Source: Pseudonocardia sp. C8
GTDB taxonomy: Bacteria; Actinomycetota; Actinomycetes; Mycobacteriales; Pseudonocardiaceae
Assembly (NCBI RefSeq): GCF_014267175.1
Contig: NZ_JACMTR010000002.1
Location: 4,861,501 to 4,925,500, forward strand
Length of the DNA stretch: 64,000 nt
Direction of reading: 5' to 3'
Below are positions 25,228 through 33,724 of the stretch, piece after piece. The notes under the pieces were generated by a model. The model made no database searches, was not told the DNA's origin, and was given only the letters and a program-made list of their open reading frames with translations. Numbering within the stretch: position 1 is the stretch's first letter; every line of letters begins with the position of its first letter. The position numbers and the translations under genes were made by a program.

Positions 25228-26511
25228 TCACGCGGCGCGGTTGCCGACGAGTTTGGTGATCTCGGCATCGAGTCGCTGGATTTGTTGGTCGTTGAGCAAG
25301 GAAGCAAGGTGTGGCTGAAGGACCCGCAGCTTCTGTGCGATGACCCCCGAGCGGGTCTGGCGGGCGGTAGTCAGGACGGTGTCGGCGTAGGTGACGACCT
25401 GGTCCGGGTCGCGACGGTGCACGCCGATCATCGCCAGGTCGGTCAGGACGCCTGCTTTCCGGCGGGCGGTCAAGGTGCCCTGCAGGGCGTCGACCAGAGC
25501 CGCTTCAGCTAGGTCGTGGCGGCCCAGCGTGACGTAGCAGGTTCCGCGTTCTTCAGCCAAGCGGGAGCCATCAAACCGGAGCCAGCCGCCGTTGTGCACC
25601 TGGCCCCGTAGGCGCTGGACCTCAGCAGCGGTGTCGAGGGCATGTTGGCAGGAGTCAAAGTCGCCGAGGCCGGCGAAGGTCTCGGCCTGCACCACGGCGA
25701 CCCAGTGTCGGGTCGACAGGCTGGGGTCGCCTCGACGTGCGATGGTGGCGGCCACGTCGAGCATCGGCGCGGCATCCGCGAATCGGCGCTCGTACACGGC
25801 GACGAAAGCATGCCTGGTCAACGCGCAGGCCCACAGGTCGGAAGCGACGGCCTCCTTGCTCGCTGTTGCCGCAAGCGTGTAGCAGTGAGCGGCGTCGGTG
25901 TATCGGTTGCCGTCGAAGAAGATTTCCCCCGCCAACTGGAAGAGGTCGGCGGTCAGCTCGCAGAGCCGTTGTCGGATGGTCGGTGTCTGCGGTCGTCGCA
26001 AGGAGTCGCTGAGTACACCGAGTTGGGCTCGGACCAGCGGCGGCACCTGGGCCTTGGTCGGCGACAGTGCGTACACGCGCCACAGGTGGGAGTTGAGCTG
26101 GGCGAACTCCGCTGCTCCCGCCGTGTCCACCGTGCCCGCGTGAGCTGTGGCGGCGAGCCGGTCGACGTCGCCGAGTACTGTCTCGCCAGCAGGCAGCGCG
26201 AGCAACGCGCCGGTCATGCTGAACAAGCGCAGCAGGTCACGACGGTTCATGTCGTCGGCCTCCGCAGGGTCGGCTGGTTCAGTGGCAACGGTAGAAGCTT
26301 GCCGGTTCGGCGTGAGCAACGCATCCAACTGGTCGAGGCTCACATCGAGGGTCTTAGCCAAACACGGTCGACGGTACGGCTGCGGGGTCAGGGTGCCGCG
26401 TTCCCAGCGTCCGACCGTGGAGAACTCCACGCCCACCGCCGCGCCGAAGCTCTCCTGGGTGTAGCCCATCTGCTCACGCCGCGCGGCGAAGGCATCTCGT
26501 CGGTCACTCAT
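25228..26511 (-). CDS. XRE-family regulator with TPR-like C-terminal domain
   Basis: The 427-residue protein has an N-terminal HTH (residues 1-60: RRDAFAARREQMGYTQESFG...EFSTVGRWERG), then a long helical region with repeated pairs of helices (for example CYTLAATASKEAVASDLWAC, QAETFAGLGDFDSCQHAL) of the TPR type. Actinobacterial regulators of this build often sense peptides or small signals and flank lanthipeptide and other natural-product loci. It is divergent from the precursor gene across about 450 bp. The alternative start is GTG 26544. Confidence 0.8.
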   Translation of the reverse strand: MSDRRDAFAARREQMGYTQESFGAAVGVEFSTVGRWERGTLTPQPYRRPCLAKTLDVSLDQLDALLTPNRQASTVATEPADPAEADDMNRRDLLRLFSMTGALLALPAGETVLGDVDRLAATAHAGTVDTAGAAEFAQLNSHLWRVYALSPTKAQVPPLVRAQLGVLSDSLRRPQTPTIRQRLCELTADLFQLAGEIFFDGNRYTDAAHCYTLAATASKEAVASDLWACALTRHAFVAVYERRFADAAPMLDVAATIARRGDPSLSTRHWVAVVQAETFAGLGDFDSCQHALDTAAEVQRLRGQVHNGGWLRFDGSRLAEERGTCYVTLGRHDLAEAALVDALQGTLTARRKAGVLTDLAMIGVHRRDPDQVVTYADTVLTTARQTRSGVIAQKLRVLQPHLASLLNDQQIQRLDAEITKLVGNRAA

Positions 26512-26961
26512 GAACACCACCTCACCCCGTCGGTCACCTGCCACGATAGCCAGCTACGGGTCAAGGCTGATCACCCGCTCGGCGAGCTGTACCCGTTCGG
26601 ACTACCGCCTCTGAAAAGGCGTTTATGCAGGTCAGAGGTGATGACGCCTCATTGCCGCCTCATCGACGCCGCGTCGGCGCTCTGGCTATCGTTGATCACC
26701 AGGGGTTTGACTGATATCGCTGCGGTCCGGGCGAGCTTCCGCTTCGGCGCAGCCCGAGTATCCGGAAGCGTCTTTCACCGGGACGTGCCGTCGAGGGGTG
26801 TGTGGTGGTAGGACTGCCCTCCACTTCGATGGAATTCCGCTCGCGGGTGTGCTGGCGGGAGCGCTCGGTACCTCGGTCGAGTTCCGGGCTGGTCCGCCTG
26901 GCGGGCGAAGTCACGGCCGACTCGCCGGGACTCGGAGCGTAAAACCCACGAAGGAGGATCT
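26512..26961. promoter_or_regulatory. 450-bp divergent region upstream of the lanthipeptide precursor
   Basis: No convincing coding frame is seen. The segment must contain the promoters of the regulator operon and of lanA. A possible -35 TTGACT sits near 26706, but no good -10 follows. The strong AAGGAGG ribosome site (about 26950-26956) precedes GTG 26962. No clear operator palindrome was found. Confidence 0.35.
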
Positions 26962-27147
26962 GTGACGGTTCAGATGGAGTGGTCGCCGACCACGGTGGCC
27001 ACGCCCGCCGCGGAGGTCGAGATGGGCTCGGAGTTCGACCTCGACATCACGCTGGTCGAGGTGGTGGACCCGGCGCATCTGATCAACATGACGGATGACG
27101 GCTGCGGGACGACGTGCGAGAAGTCGACCTGCATCAGCGCCGCCTGA
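26962..27147 (+). CDS. lanA: FxLD-family lanthipeptide precursor
   Basis: This 61-residue precursor has the FxLD leader motif as FDLD at residues 25-28, recognised by LanB in class I lanthipeptide systems. The core after about residue 40 contains Cys48, Cys52 and Cys57, with Thr44, Thr50, Thr51, Ser55, Thr56 and Ser59 as dehydration sites, so up to three (methyl)lanthionine rings are possible. Asp45-Asp46-Gly47 sits just before the first Cys; Asp-Gly is the classic site of aspartimide/isoaspartate formation and fits the PIMT-like enzyme downstream. The leader end is not defined by an obvious protease site. Strong AAGGAGG. Confidence 0.88.
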   Translation: MTVQMEWSPTTVATPAAEVEMGSEFDLDITLVEVVDPAHLINMTDDGCGTTCEKSTCISAA

Positions 27148-27159
27148 TTGTCACGAGCG

Positions 27160-27199
27160 ACCGGACTCCCGCCAGGGGCTTCTTGGGCGGGCGTCCGGT
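27160..27199 (+). terminator. Attenuator-like hairpin between precursor and lanB
   Basis: ACCGGAC (27160-27166) and CCCGCC (27168-27173) pair with GGCGGG (27186-27191) and GTCCGGT (27193-27199): a 13-bp stem with one mismatch and a 12-base loop. Partial terminators at this point are common in lanthipeptide operons, where they raise precursor mRNA over enzyme mRNA. Confidence 0.65.
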
Positions 27200-27228
27200 T
27201 TCCATCCGTCGCTTTGGAGAGGTGTCCC

Positions 27229-30200
27229 GTGTCCACGGCCTTGCCCGACCGCGTCGGCTTTCGAGCCGCGGGTGGCCTGTTGGTCCGGGCTGTTGCAGAG
27301 GGCGAGCTGAAACTTCCGCCGTGGCCGACGCTGACCGCGACCGGGGCCGACGCCGTCACCGCGTGGGTGGACTGGCTGCGCGAAGTGTGGGAGGTCGAAG
27401 CCGTCCGTGACGCCATCGGCCTGGCCAGCCCTGTCCTTGCTGACCGCGTCCACAACCTGTGTGGCGCTCAGGTTGCCAGCGAGCGCGAATCCCGGCGCGT
27501 GGTGCTGTCCGTTCTGCGGTACCTGGCACGGTTGACCGGCCGTCCGACTCCCAACGGCTTGTTCGCCGGGGTCACCGCCGCGCGGTTCGACGCGGATCCC
27601 TCTCAGCGTTGGGGTGATGATCATCGCGCGGACGCTGCGGCCGACGCCGGGTGGCTGGCCGAGGTCATCCGACGGTTGGAAGGTCAGGCCGAGATCCTGG
27701 AGCGCTTGGTCCTCGTCGCGAACTCCACGTTGATGGTGCGCGGTGAGCGGCTTGTGGTTCCGTACCAGCCGACCGTCAACCATCGAGGCACCGGCGCAGT
27801 CGAAGTCGAACTTCGCTACACCGGCCCGGTGCGCGCGGCCGTGCGAGCTGCGCGGACACCGATTCCTTTCGATGACATGCGCGAGCAGGTACAGGCCGAG
27901 TTCCCGAGCACCGCCGGGAGCACGGTGACCGGCTTGCTGGCCACGTTGGTCGCTCGTCGCGTGCTCGTCACCAACCTCCATGCGCCGAGCACGGAGCCCG
28001 ACGCACTTGGCCACTTGGTGCGCGAGCTGGCCACGGTCGGCGAGGCTGCCACCGAGCGGTGCATGACGCTGAACGACATCCACGACATGTTGCGGCGACA
28101 TCGGAACAGCCCAGCGGAAGCGCGGCGCAGGCTACGGACCGACGCCGCCGCGTCCATGAGCCGCCTGGCTCCGTCACGGCGGAGCCCAGTCACGGTCGAC
28201 CTGCGGCTGGACCTGGACGTCGTGCTCCCCAGCGCAGTCGCCCGCGAAGCGGAACGTGCCGCGCTGGTCCTGGCGCGCCTGACCTCCCGCGCCAGCGGTA
28301 CGGCAGCCTGGGCGGACTTCCACCGACGCTTCTACCAGCGGTTCGGCACCGGCGCACAGGTGCCACTGCTCGAGGTCATTGCCGACAGCGGGATCGGCTG
28401 GCCTGACGGCTACCCCGGCACCAGCGGAGTGGTCACACGACCCCAGCAGACGCCTCGGGACGAACGGCTGCTGGCGTTGGCCCAGGCCGCCGCGTTGGAC
28501 GGTCAGCAAGAGGTCGTCCTCGGCGAGAGGTTGATCGCCGAGCTGGAGCTGGCGCCTGTGCACTCGATGCGGCTGCCCTCGCACCTCGAGTTGTGCGCCC
28601 GTGTCGACTCCCCGAGCCTGCAAGCCCTGAAGCAGGGCAACTTCCAGCTCGTCGTTACCTCAGTCTCGCGATCGGCCGGCGTCGTCAGCGGCCGTTTCCT
28701 GCACCTGTTCGACGAACACGACCGCCGAATGCTGATCACGCCGCTCGCCCCGCCCGCGTCTGACGGGGTAATCCAGGCCCAGTTGTCATTCCCGCCTCTG
28801 GACCCCGCCACCGCACACGTCGCCCGCAGCGCCCAGGTCCTGCCAACCATCGTCAGCCTCGCCGAACACCGCGACACCGCCGCGTCAACGGCGGTCCTCA
28901 CGGCGGCGGACTTGGCGGTCAGTTGCGACAGCGACCGCCTGTATCTGACCGCACCCGCCCTCGGCGCGAGGGTCGAAGCGTGGGGCTTGCACGCACTCAA
29001 CCTACGCAAACACACTCCGCCGCTGGCCCGCCTCCTGGTCGAACTGACCCGCGCACACTGCGCGGAGGTCACCGACTTCGACTGGGGCACGGCGGCCACG
29101 TTGCCGTTTCTTCCTCGGCTGCGCTTCGGCCGCATCGTGCTGTCCCCGGCCCGGTGGCGGTTGGCCGCAGCCGACCTTCCCGACCGGACCTCCAGCTGGG
29201 CGACCTGGGACAGCGCCCTGGCCGAGTGGCGCACCCGCCGCCGCCTCCCGCAGGCGGTGTTCCTGGTCGACGGGGACTGGCGGTTGCCGCTCGATCTCGT
29301 CGAGGACGCACACCGGGTCCTGCTGCGCGAGCACCTCGGTACCCACCCCCACGCGGTGCTGGAGGAAGGACCCGCTGAGGACGCCGCCGGATGGCTCGAT
29401 GGCCGTGCTCACGACGTCGTCGTGCCCATGGCCAGCTGTCAGCCGCAGGCCACGACGCGGCCACCGCGCCCGACGCCCCAGCGGATCGTCCGGCCAGGTG
29501 AGCACGGGCTGTCGCCGGGTGGTTCCCCCATGCTGTTCGCCAAGCTCTACGGCGACCCGCAACGTCACAACACCGTGCTCGCCAAGCACCTGCCCGCACT
29601 GCTGGCGGAGTGGGGCGATGCCCAACCGCGGTGGTGGTTTCTGCGATTCCGCGAGGGCAACGAGCACTACCTGCGCTTGCGGATCAGTCTCCTCAGCACT
29701 GAGCCAGTGGTGTTCGGCGAGGCGGCCGGCCGGGTCAGCGCCTGGGCCGACCGGCTCCGCCGCCTCGGCCTGCTGCGCGACATCGCTTTCGCGACCTCCT
29801 ACCCGGAGACCGGCCGCTGGGGCTCAGGTGCGGCACTATCAGCCGTCGAGGCGTTCTTCACGGCTGACTCCCGCGCCGTGCTCGCCGAGCTCGCCTGGCC
29901 CGCGCGACCGCACGACCATGCTCTGGCCGCGGCGAACTTCGCCGCCATCGCCGTCGCCTTCATGGGAGGGACCGAGGCCGGGATGCGGTGGCTGGTCGAC
30001 CATGTCCCGGCCAAACCTCCTACCGTCGTGCCCCGGCCGGTGTTCACCGAGGCACAATGCCTCGCCGACCCCTCCGAGAATTTCCGCGCCTTGCGCAGCA
30101 CGCCGGGTGCGGCTTCGGTCGTCGCGACATGGGCCGAGCGCGCCCAGACCGTAGCTGCCTACCGAGCGCACCTGTCCGGGGCTGAGGCCGAGGGCGTCGA

Positions 30201-30342
30201 CCCGGACGCCGCCTTGGGCTCGTTGCTGCACACGCACTTCCTGCGGGCCTACGGCATCGAGCCCGACGACAAGGCGGTGTGCCTTTACCTGGCCCGGACC
30301 GCGGCCCTGACCTTCGCCGCCCGCACCGGAGGACCGCGATGA
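27229..30342 (+). CDS. lanB: LanB lanthipeptide dehydratase (full length)
   Basis: This 1037-residue class I dehydratase has an N-terminal glutamylation domain (RPTPNGLFAGVTAARF, then the long Lant_dehydr_N region) and a C-terminal SpaB-C-like elimination domain from about residue 770 (MLFAKLYGDPQRHNTVLAKH, REGNEHYLRLRISL). It activates Ser/Thr of the precursor with glutamyl-tRNA(Glu) and eliminates glutamate. GTG 27229 follows GGAGAGG and gives the expected N-terminus; the open frame begins at 27148. It overlaps lanC by four bases (ATGA). Confidence 0.9.
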   Translation: MSTALPDRVGFRAAGGLLVRAVAEGELKLPPWPTLTATGADAVTAWVDWLREVWEVEAVRDAIGLASPVLADRVHNLCGAQVASERESRRVVLSVLRYLARLTGRPTPNGLFAGVTAARFDADPSQRWGDDHRADAAADAGWLAEVIRRLEGQAEILERLVLVANSTLMVRGERLVVPYQPTVNHRGTGAVEVELRYTGPVRAAVRAARTPIPFDDMREQVQAEFPSTAGSTVTGLLATLVARRVLVTNLHAPSTEPDALGHLVRELATVGEAATERCMTLNDIHDMLRRHRNSPAEARRRLRTDAAASMSRLAPSRRSPVTVDLRLDLDVVLPSAVAREAERAALVLARLTSRASGTAAWADFHRRFYQRFGTGAQVPLLEVIADSGIGWPDGYPGTSGVVTRPQQTPRDERLLALAQAAALDGQQEVVLGERLIAELELAPVHSMRLPSHLELCARVDSPSLQALKQGNFQLVVTSVSRSAGVVSGRFLHLFDEHDRRMLITPLAPPASDGVIQAQLSFPPLDPATAHVARSAQVLPTIVSLAEHRDTAASTAVLTAADLAVSCDSDRLYLTAPALGARVEAWGLHALNLRKHTPPLARLLVELTRAHCAEVTDFDWGTAATLPFLPRLRFGRIVLSPARWRLAAADLPDRTSSWATWDSALAEWRTRRRLPQAVFLVDGDWRLPLDLVEDAHRVLLREHLGTHPHAVLEEGPAEDAAGWLDGRAHDVVVPMASCQPQATTRPPRPTPQRIVRPGEHGLSPGGSPMLFAKLYGDPQRHNTVLAKHLPALLAEWGDAQPRWWFLRFREGNEHYLRLRISLLSTEPVVFGEAAGRVSAWADRLRRLGLLRDIAFATSYPETGRWGSGAALSAVEAFFTADSRAVLAELAWPARPHDHALAAANFAAIAVAFMGGTEAGMRWLVDHVPAKPPTVVPRPVFTEAQCLADPSENFRALRSTPGAASVVATWAERAQTVAAYRAHLSGAEAEGVDPDAALGSLLHTHFLRAYGIEPDDKAVCLYLARTAALTFAARTGGPR

Positions 30343-31589
30343 ACGCCGACCTCGCCTCGGATGCCGCGGTCGAGTACGCGACGGGGATCGCCGATCGCCT
30401 CGCCCGGCCGGACGCCCCCCACCTGCCCACGGACGAGCCGTGGTGGCACCAATCCCTCGCCCACGGCGCTCCTGGTGTGGCACTGCTGCACATCGAGCTG
30501 GCAGCCGCCGGGATACGGCCGTTCGACCGCGCCCATGACTGGCTGACCGCCGTCACCAGCAAGCCGATCACCGCCGGAGCGAGCACCGGCTTGTTCTACG
30601 GCGCGCCGGCAGTCGCGCGCGCCCTCGCGGGAGCCGCCACAGTCCGTCCCGGCACGTACCAGTCCGCCCTCACGCCCTTGACCCGGCAGATCGCCGCCGA
30701 CGCCCACAACCGCGTCGACAAGGCCCACGAGCGCATGGACGTCGTCGGGATGTTGCCGCAGATGGCCGAGTTCGACACGATTCGGGGCCTCGCTGGTCTC
30801 GGTGCCCATCTGCTGCACCACGACCCCGACGGCACCGCCCTGCCGGCCGTTCTGGGCGCCCTCGTGCGGCTCACCCAACCGGTGATGGTCGAAGGAGAGG
30901 CCCTGCCGGGGTGGTGGACCCTCACCGGTCCCACCGGCCACGAGGACGACGAGTTCCCCGGAGGCCACGGCAACTTCGGCGTAGCACACGGCATCGGCGG
31001 CCCGCTGGCACTGCTGGCCCAGGCCCTGCGCCGGGGCATCGCCGTGGACGGGCAGCGCCAGGCCGTCGCGACGATCTGCGCGTGGCTGGACTCCTGGCGC
31101 ATAAGCACTCCGAGCGGGCACCGGTGGCCCTACATGGTCACCCGAGACGAGGCGCGTTCGACGCCGATGTACGTGCGGCACAGCGGGGCCAGCCGACGCC
31201 CGAGCTGGTGCTACGGAACAGCGGGCATCGCCCGCACCCTGCACCTCGCCGCCCTGGCCCTCGACGACGCCGATCGCCGCCAGATCGCCGAGGAAGCCGT
31301 GATCAGTGCGGTGACCGACCCGGAACAGGATGCGTTGATCAGCGACGCTTCGCTGTGCCACGGCTACGCCGGACTCGCCCGGATCACCGCTCATACCGCC
31401 ATCGACACACCGGAGCCGGCCGCTTCCCGACTCCGCGCGCTGGCCACCGAGATGCTGCACCGCGCCTGCGCCCAGGCCGTTCCCGAAGGCCCCGGCTTCC
31501 TCGAAGGCGCTGCCGGGGTCGGCCTAGCTGCCCTCGCCGCTGAGATCGAGCCCGCGACAGGCTGGGGCACCGGCCTGCTCATCACCTGA
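30339..31589 (+). CDS. lanC: LanC lanthionine cyclase
   Basis: The 416-residue protein has the zinc ligands of LanC in SWCYGTAGIARTL (Cys about 290) and SLCHGYAGLAR (Cys-His about 340-341), and the GGHGNFGVAHGIGGP segment typical of the alpha/alpha barrel. It adds Cys thiols to dehydrated residues to form (methyl)lanthionine. Translation is coupled to lanB. No residue is obviously missing, so ring formation should be functional. Confidence 0.9.
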   Translation: MNADLASDAAVEYATGIADRLARPDAPHLPTDEPWWHQSLAHGAPGVALLHIELAAAGIRPFDRAHDWLTAVTSKPITAGASTGLFYGAPAVARALAGAATVRPGTYQSALTPLTRQIAADAHNRVDKAHERMDVVGMLPQMAEFDTIRGLAGLGAHLLHHDPDGTALPAVLGALVRLTQPVMVEGEALPGWWTLTGPTGHEDDEFPGGHGNFGVAHGIGGPLALLAQALRRGIAVDGQRQAVATICAWLDSWRISTPSGHRWPYMVTRDEARSTPMYVRHSGASRRPSWCYGTAGIARTLHLAALALDDADRRQIAEEAVISAVTDPEQDALISDASLCHGYAGLARITAHTAIDTPEPAASRLRALATEMLHRACAQAVPEGPGFLEGAAGVGLAALAAEIEPATGWGTGLLIT

Positions 31590-31634
31590 TCCGTCCGAAC
31601 GCGATCCGTCCGACCGAGAGGAGATTCCGCGCTG

Positions 31635-32639
31635 ATGCTGCCGGACAGCTGGCACCACTACCTGGTCGAGTTCGCCGACCCGACCACGGCCGAGCACACC
31701 GCCGCGACCCTGCTCGTACCCGCTCTCGACCAGGCCCAACAGGACGGCGAACTCGACACGTGGTGGCACCTGCGCAAGACACCCGCCTGGCGGCTGCGTT
31801 ACCAACCGGTCAACCCCGAGACGAAAGCGGTCGACACGCTGCTGTCCGACCTGGAGGCCGATGGGCATCTCGCGCGCTGGACTCGCGGCATCTACGAACC
31901 CGAAACCCTTGCCTTCGGTGGACCCGCCGCGATGGACATCGCGCACTCGCTGTTTCACCACGACAGTCGCCACTGCCTCGCCCGTGCCACGAAACCCGCT
32001 GCCTTGGGTCAGAGAGAGACCACCGTCCTGCTGTTCAGCTCGATGCTGCGCGCCGCCGGGCTGGACTGGTTCGAGCAGGGCGACGTCTGGGACAAGGTGG
32101 CTGCGCTCCGGCCCACCGCCCAACCCCACTCCAACAACTCTCCGCACACCGAGCGGTTGAGCCAAGCCGTGCGCCGACTGATGACCACCAACACGCACAA
32201 GGTCGCCGACGTCGCCCCCGACGTGGTTCCCGAGACCTGGTGGACAGCGTTCGACACGGCCGGTCGCCAACTCGCTCGCGCCGGACACCTCGAGCGGGGC
32301 CTGCGCGCCGTCCTGGCGCACCACTTCATCTTCCACGCCAACCGCGCCGGTCTCTCCGGCACCGACCAGGCCACCCTCGCCGCGCTGGCCGTCGACACCG
32401 TTTTTTACAGCACGCCTACCCGGCAGGCACCAGCCGGGACCACCTCCAACACCGTTAGGGTTCCCGCAATGACAACCACCGTCAGTGACGGTTCCACCGG
32501 CTCCGCCGACGAGCTGCGTACCAAGCTCGCCGACCGCCTCGTCAAGGACGGCACCGTCCGCACCGACGCTGTGGAGGCCGCGTTCCGGCAGGTGCCCCGA
32601 CACCTGTTCCTGCCCGACGTCCCCCTGGTCGAGGCGTAA
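31635..32639 (+). CDS. SpaB-C/thiopeptide-type domain plus N-terminus of FxLD methyltransferase, ended by an in-frame TAA
   Basis: Residues 1-270 are a thiopeptide-type bacteriocin biosynthesis (SpaB-C) domain (SWHHYLVEFADPTTAEHTAA, HLRKTPAWRLRYQPVN). From about 279 a PIMT-like methyltransferase begins (ELRTKLADRLVKDGTVRTDA, FRQVPRHLFLPDVPLVEA), then TAA at 32637-32639. The next codons (ADEPVYTK) continue the same protein family in the same frame, so the stop replaces what should be a sense codon, probably Tyr (TAC to TAA). An intact fusion would be about 694 residues. GAGGAG precedes ATG 31635. Either the gene is broken or translation restarts at 32718. Confidence 0.8.
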   Translation: MLPDSWHHYLVEFADPTTAEHTAATLLVPALDQAQQDGELDTWWHLRKTPAWRLRYQPVNPETKAVDTLLSDLEADGHLARWTRGIYEPETLAFGGPAAMDIAHSLFHHDSRHCLARATKPAALGQRETTVLLFSSMLRAAGLDWFEQGDVWDKVAALRPTAQPHSNNSPHTERLSQAVRRLMTTNTHKVADVAPDVVPETWWTAFDTAGRQLARAGHLERGLRAVLAHHFIFHANRAGLSGTDQATLAALAVDTVFYSTPTRQAPAGTTSNTVRVPAMTTTVSDGSTGSADELRTKLADRLVKDGTVRTDAVEAAFRQVPRHLFLPDVPLVEA

Positions 32640-32717
32640 GCCGACGAGCCCGTCTACACCAAACACGAGGGCGACGGCACCCGAATCAGCGCCGCGTCCC
32701 AGCCCAAGATCGTCGCC

Positions 32718-33719
32718 ATGATGCTCGAACAGCTCGGCATCCAGCCCGGCGAACGGCTGCTCGAACTCGGCGCGGCCACCGGCTACAACGCCGCCCTGAT
32801 GGCCACCCTCACCGGCGCCGACGGGCATGTCACCACGATCGACATCGACGAGGACCTCGTCGCCGGAGCACGCGAGCACCTGGCCGCAGCCAGCATCGAC
32901 AACGTCGAGGCGGTCGCCGCCGACGGCGCACTCGGCCACCCAGAAACTGCGCCTTTCGACCGCGTCATCGCTACCGTCGGTGCCCACGAGGTCCCGGCTG
33001 CCTGGCTCGACCAGCTCACACCCGGCGGACGTCTGGTAGCTCCGGTGCGCCTGCGTGGTTGTGCCTCTCGCAGCATCGTCTTCGAACGCGACCAGGACGG
33101 CTGGCGCAGCCTGGGCAGTGAGATGGCGATCTTCATGCCGCTGCGTGGCCTTGGCGACGACGCTCGCCGCGTTCTGGACCTCACCGGCACCGGGGAGGTG
33201 ACGCTGCAAATCCATAAGGACAACAACCACGCCACCGACCCGGACACCCTGACCGGCGTCTTCGACAGCCCTGCCTGCGAAGTGTGGACCGGCGTGCACT
33301 TCGTCCCGATGGAATCCTTCGAATGGCTGGATCTCTGGCTGGCTTGCCACCTGCCCAACCCGCTGATGCGCATGGAGGTCGCTCCCGCTGCGAAGGAAAG
33401 CGGCCTTGTGCGGCCGATGTTCCCCTCGGTGGCGATGGCCACCACCGCCGCCGACGGCAGCCTCGCCTACCTCACCATCCGCGCCGCGGACCCCGATCCG
33501 GACGGCGGCCGACGCTACGAGGTCGGCGTCATCGGCCACGGCCCCAACGCGCAGGAACTCGCCGAGCAGGTCTCGGTCGAGATCTCGACTTGGGACCAGG
33601 GCTTCCGCGCCAGCACCGTCCGATTCGCCATTCCCGACACCGCGCCCCAGCCGGACACCAACCCCGGCTTCGTGGTCCTGGACCGCCCCACCAAGCCCAT
33701 GACCGTCACCTGGGAGTGA
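32718..33719 (+). CDS. FxLD-system PIMT-like methyltransferase, main part after the in-frame stop
   Basis: This frame continues that of the gene ending at 32639 and begins exactly at the SAM-binding motif I (ERLLELGAATGYNAALMA), with later VTTIDIDEDLVAGAREHLAA and a C-terminal domain specific to FxLD-cluster methyltransferases. Homologues of protein-isoaspartate methyltransferase in RiPP pathways methylate an Asp side chain, which closes to aspartimide or isoaspartate. As read here it lacks about 80 N-terminal residues, including the substrate-side helices; no ATG, GTG or TTG lies between the TAA and 32718. Activity is doubtful unless readthrough or restart occurs. Confidence 0.75.
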   Translation: MMLEQLGIQPGERLLELGAATGYNAALMATLTGADGHVTTIDIDEDLVAGAREHLAAASIDNVEAVAADGALGHPETAPFDRVIATVGAHEVPAAWLDQLTPGGRLVAPVRLRGCASRSIVFERDQDGWRSLGSEMAIFMPLRGLGDDARRVLDLTGTGEVTLQIHKDNNHATDPDTLTGVFDSPACEVWTGVHFVPMESFEWLDLWLACHLPNPLMRMEVAPAAKESGLVRPMFPSVAMATTAADGSLAYLTIRAADPDPDGGRRYEVGVIGHGPNAQELAEQVSVEISTWDQGFRASTVRFAIPDTAPQPDTNPGFVVLDRPTKPMTVTWE

Positions 33720-33724
33720 CGCCC

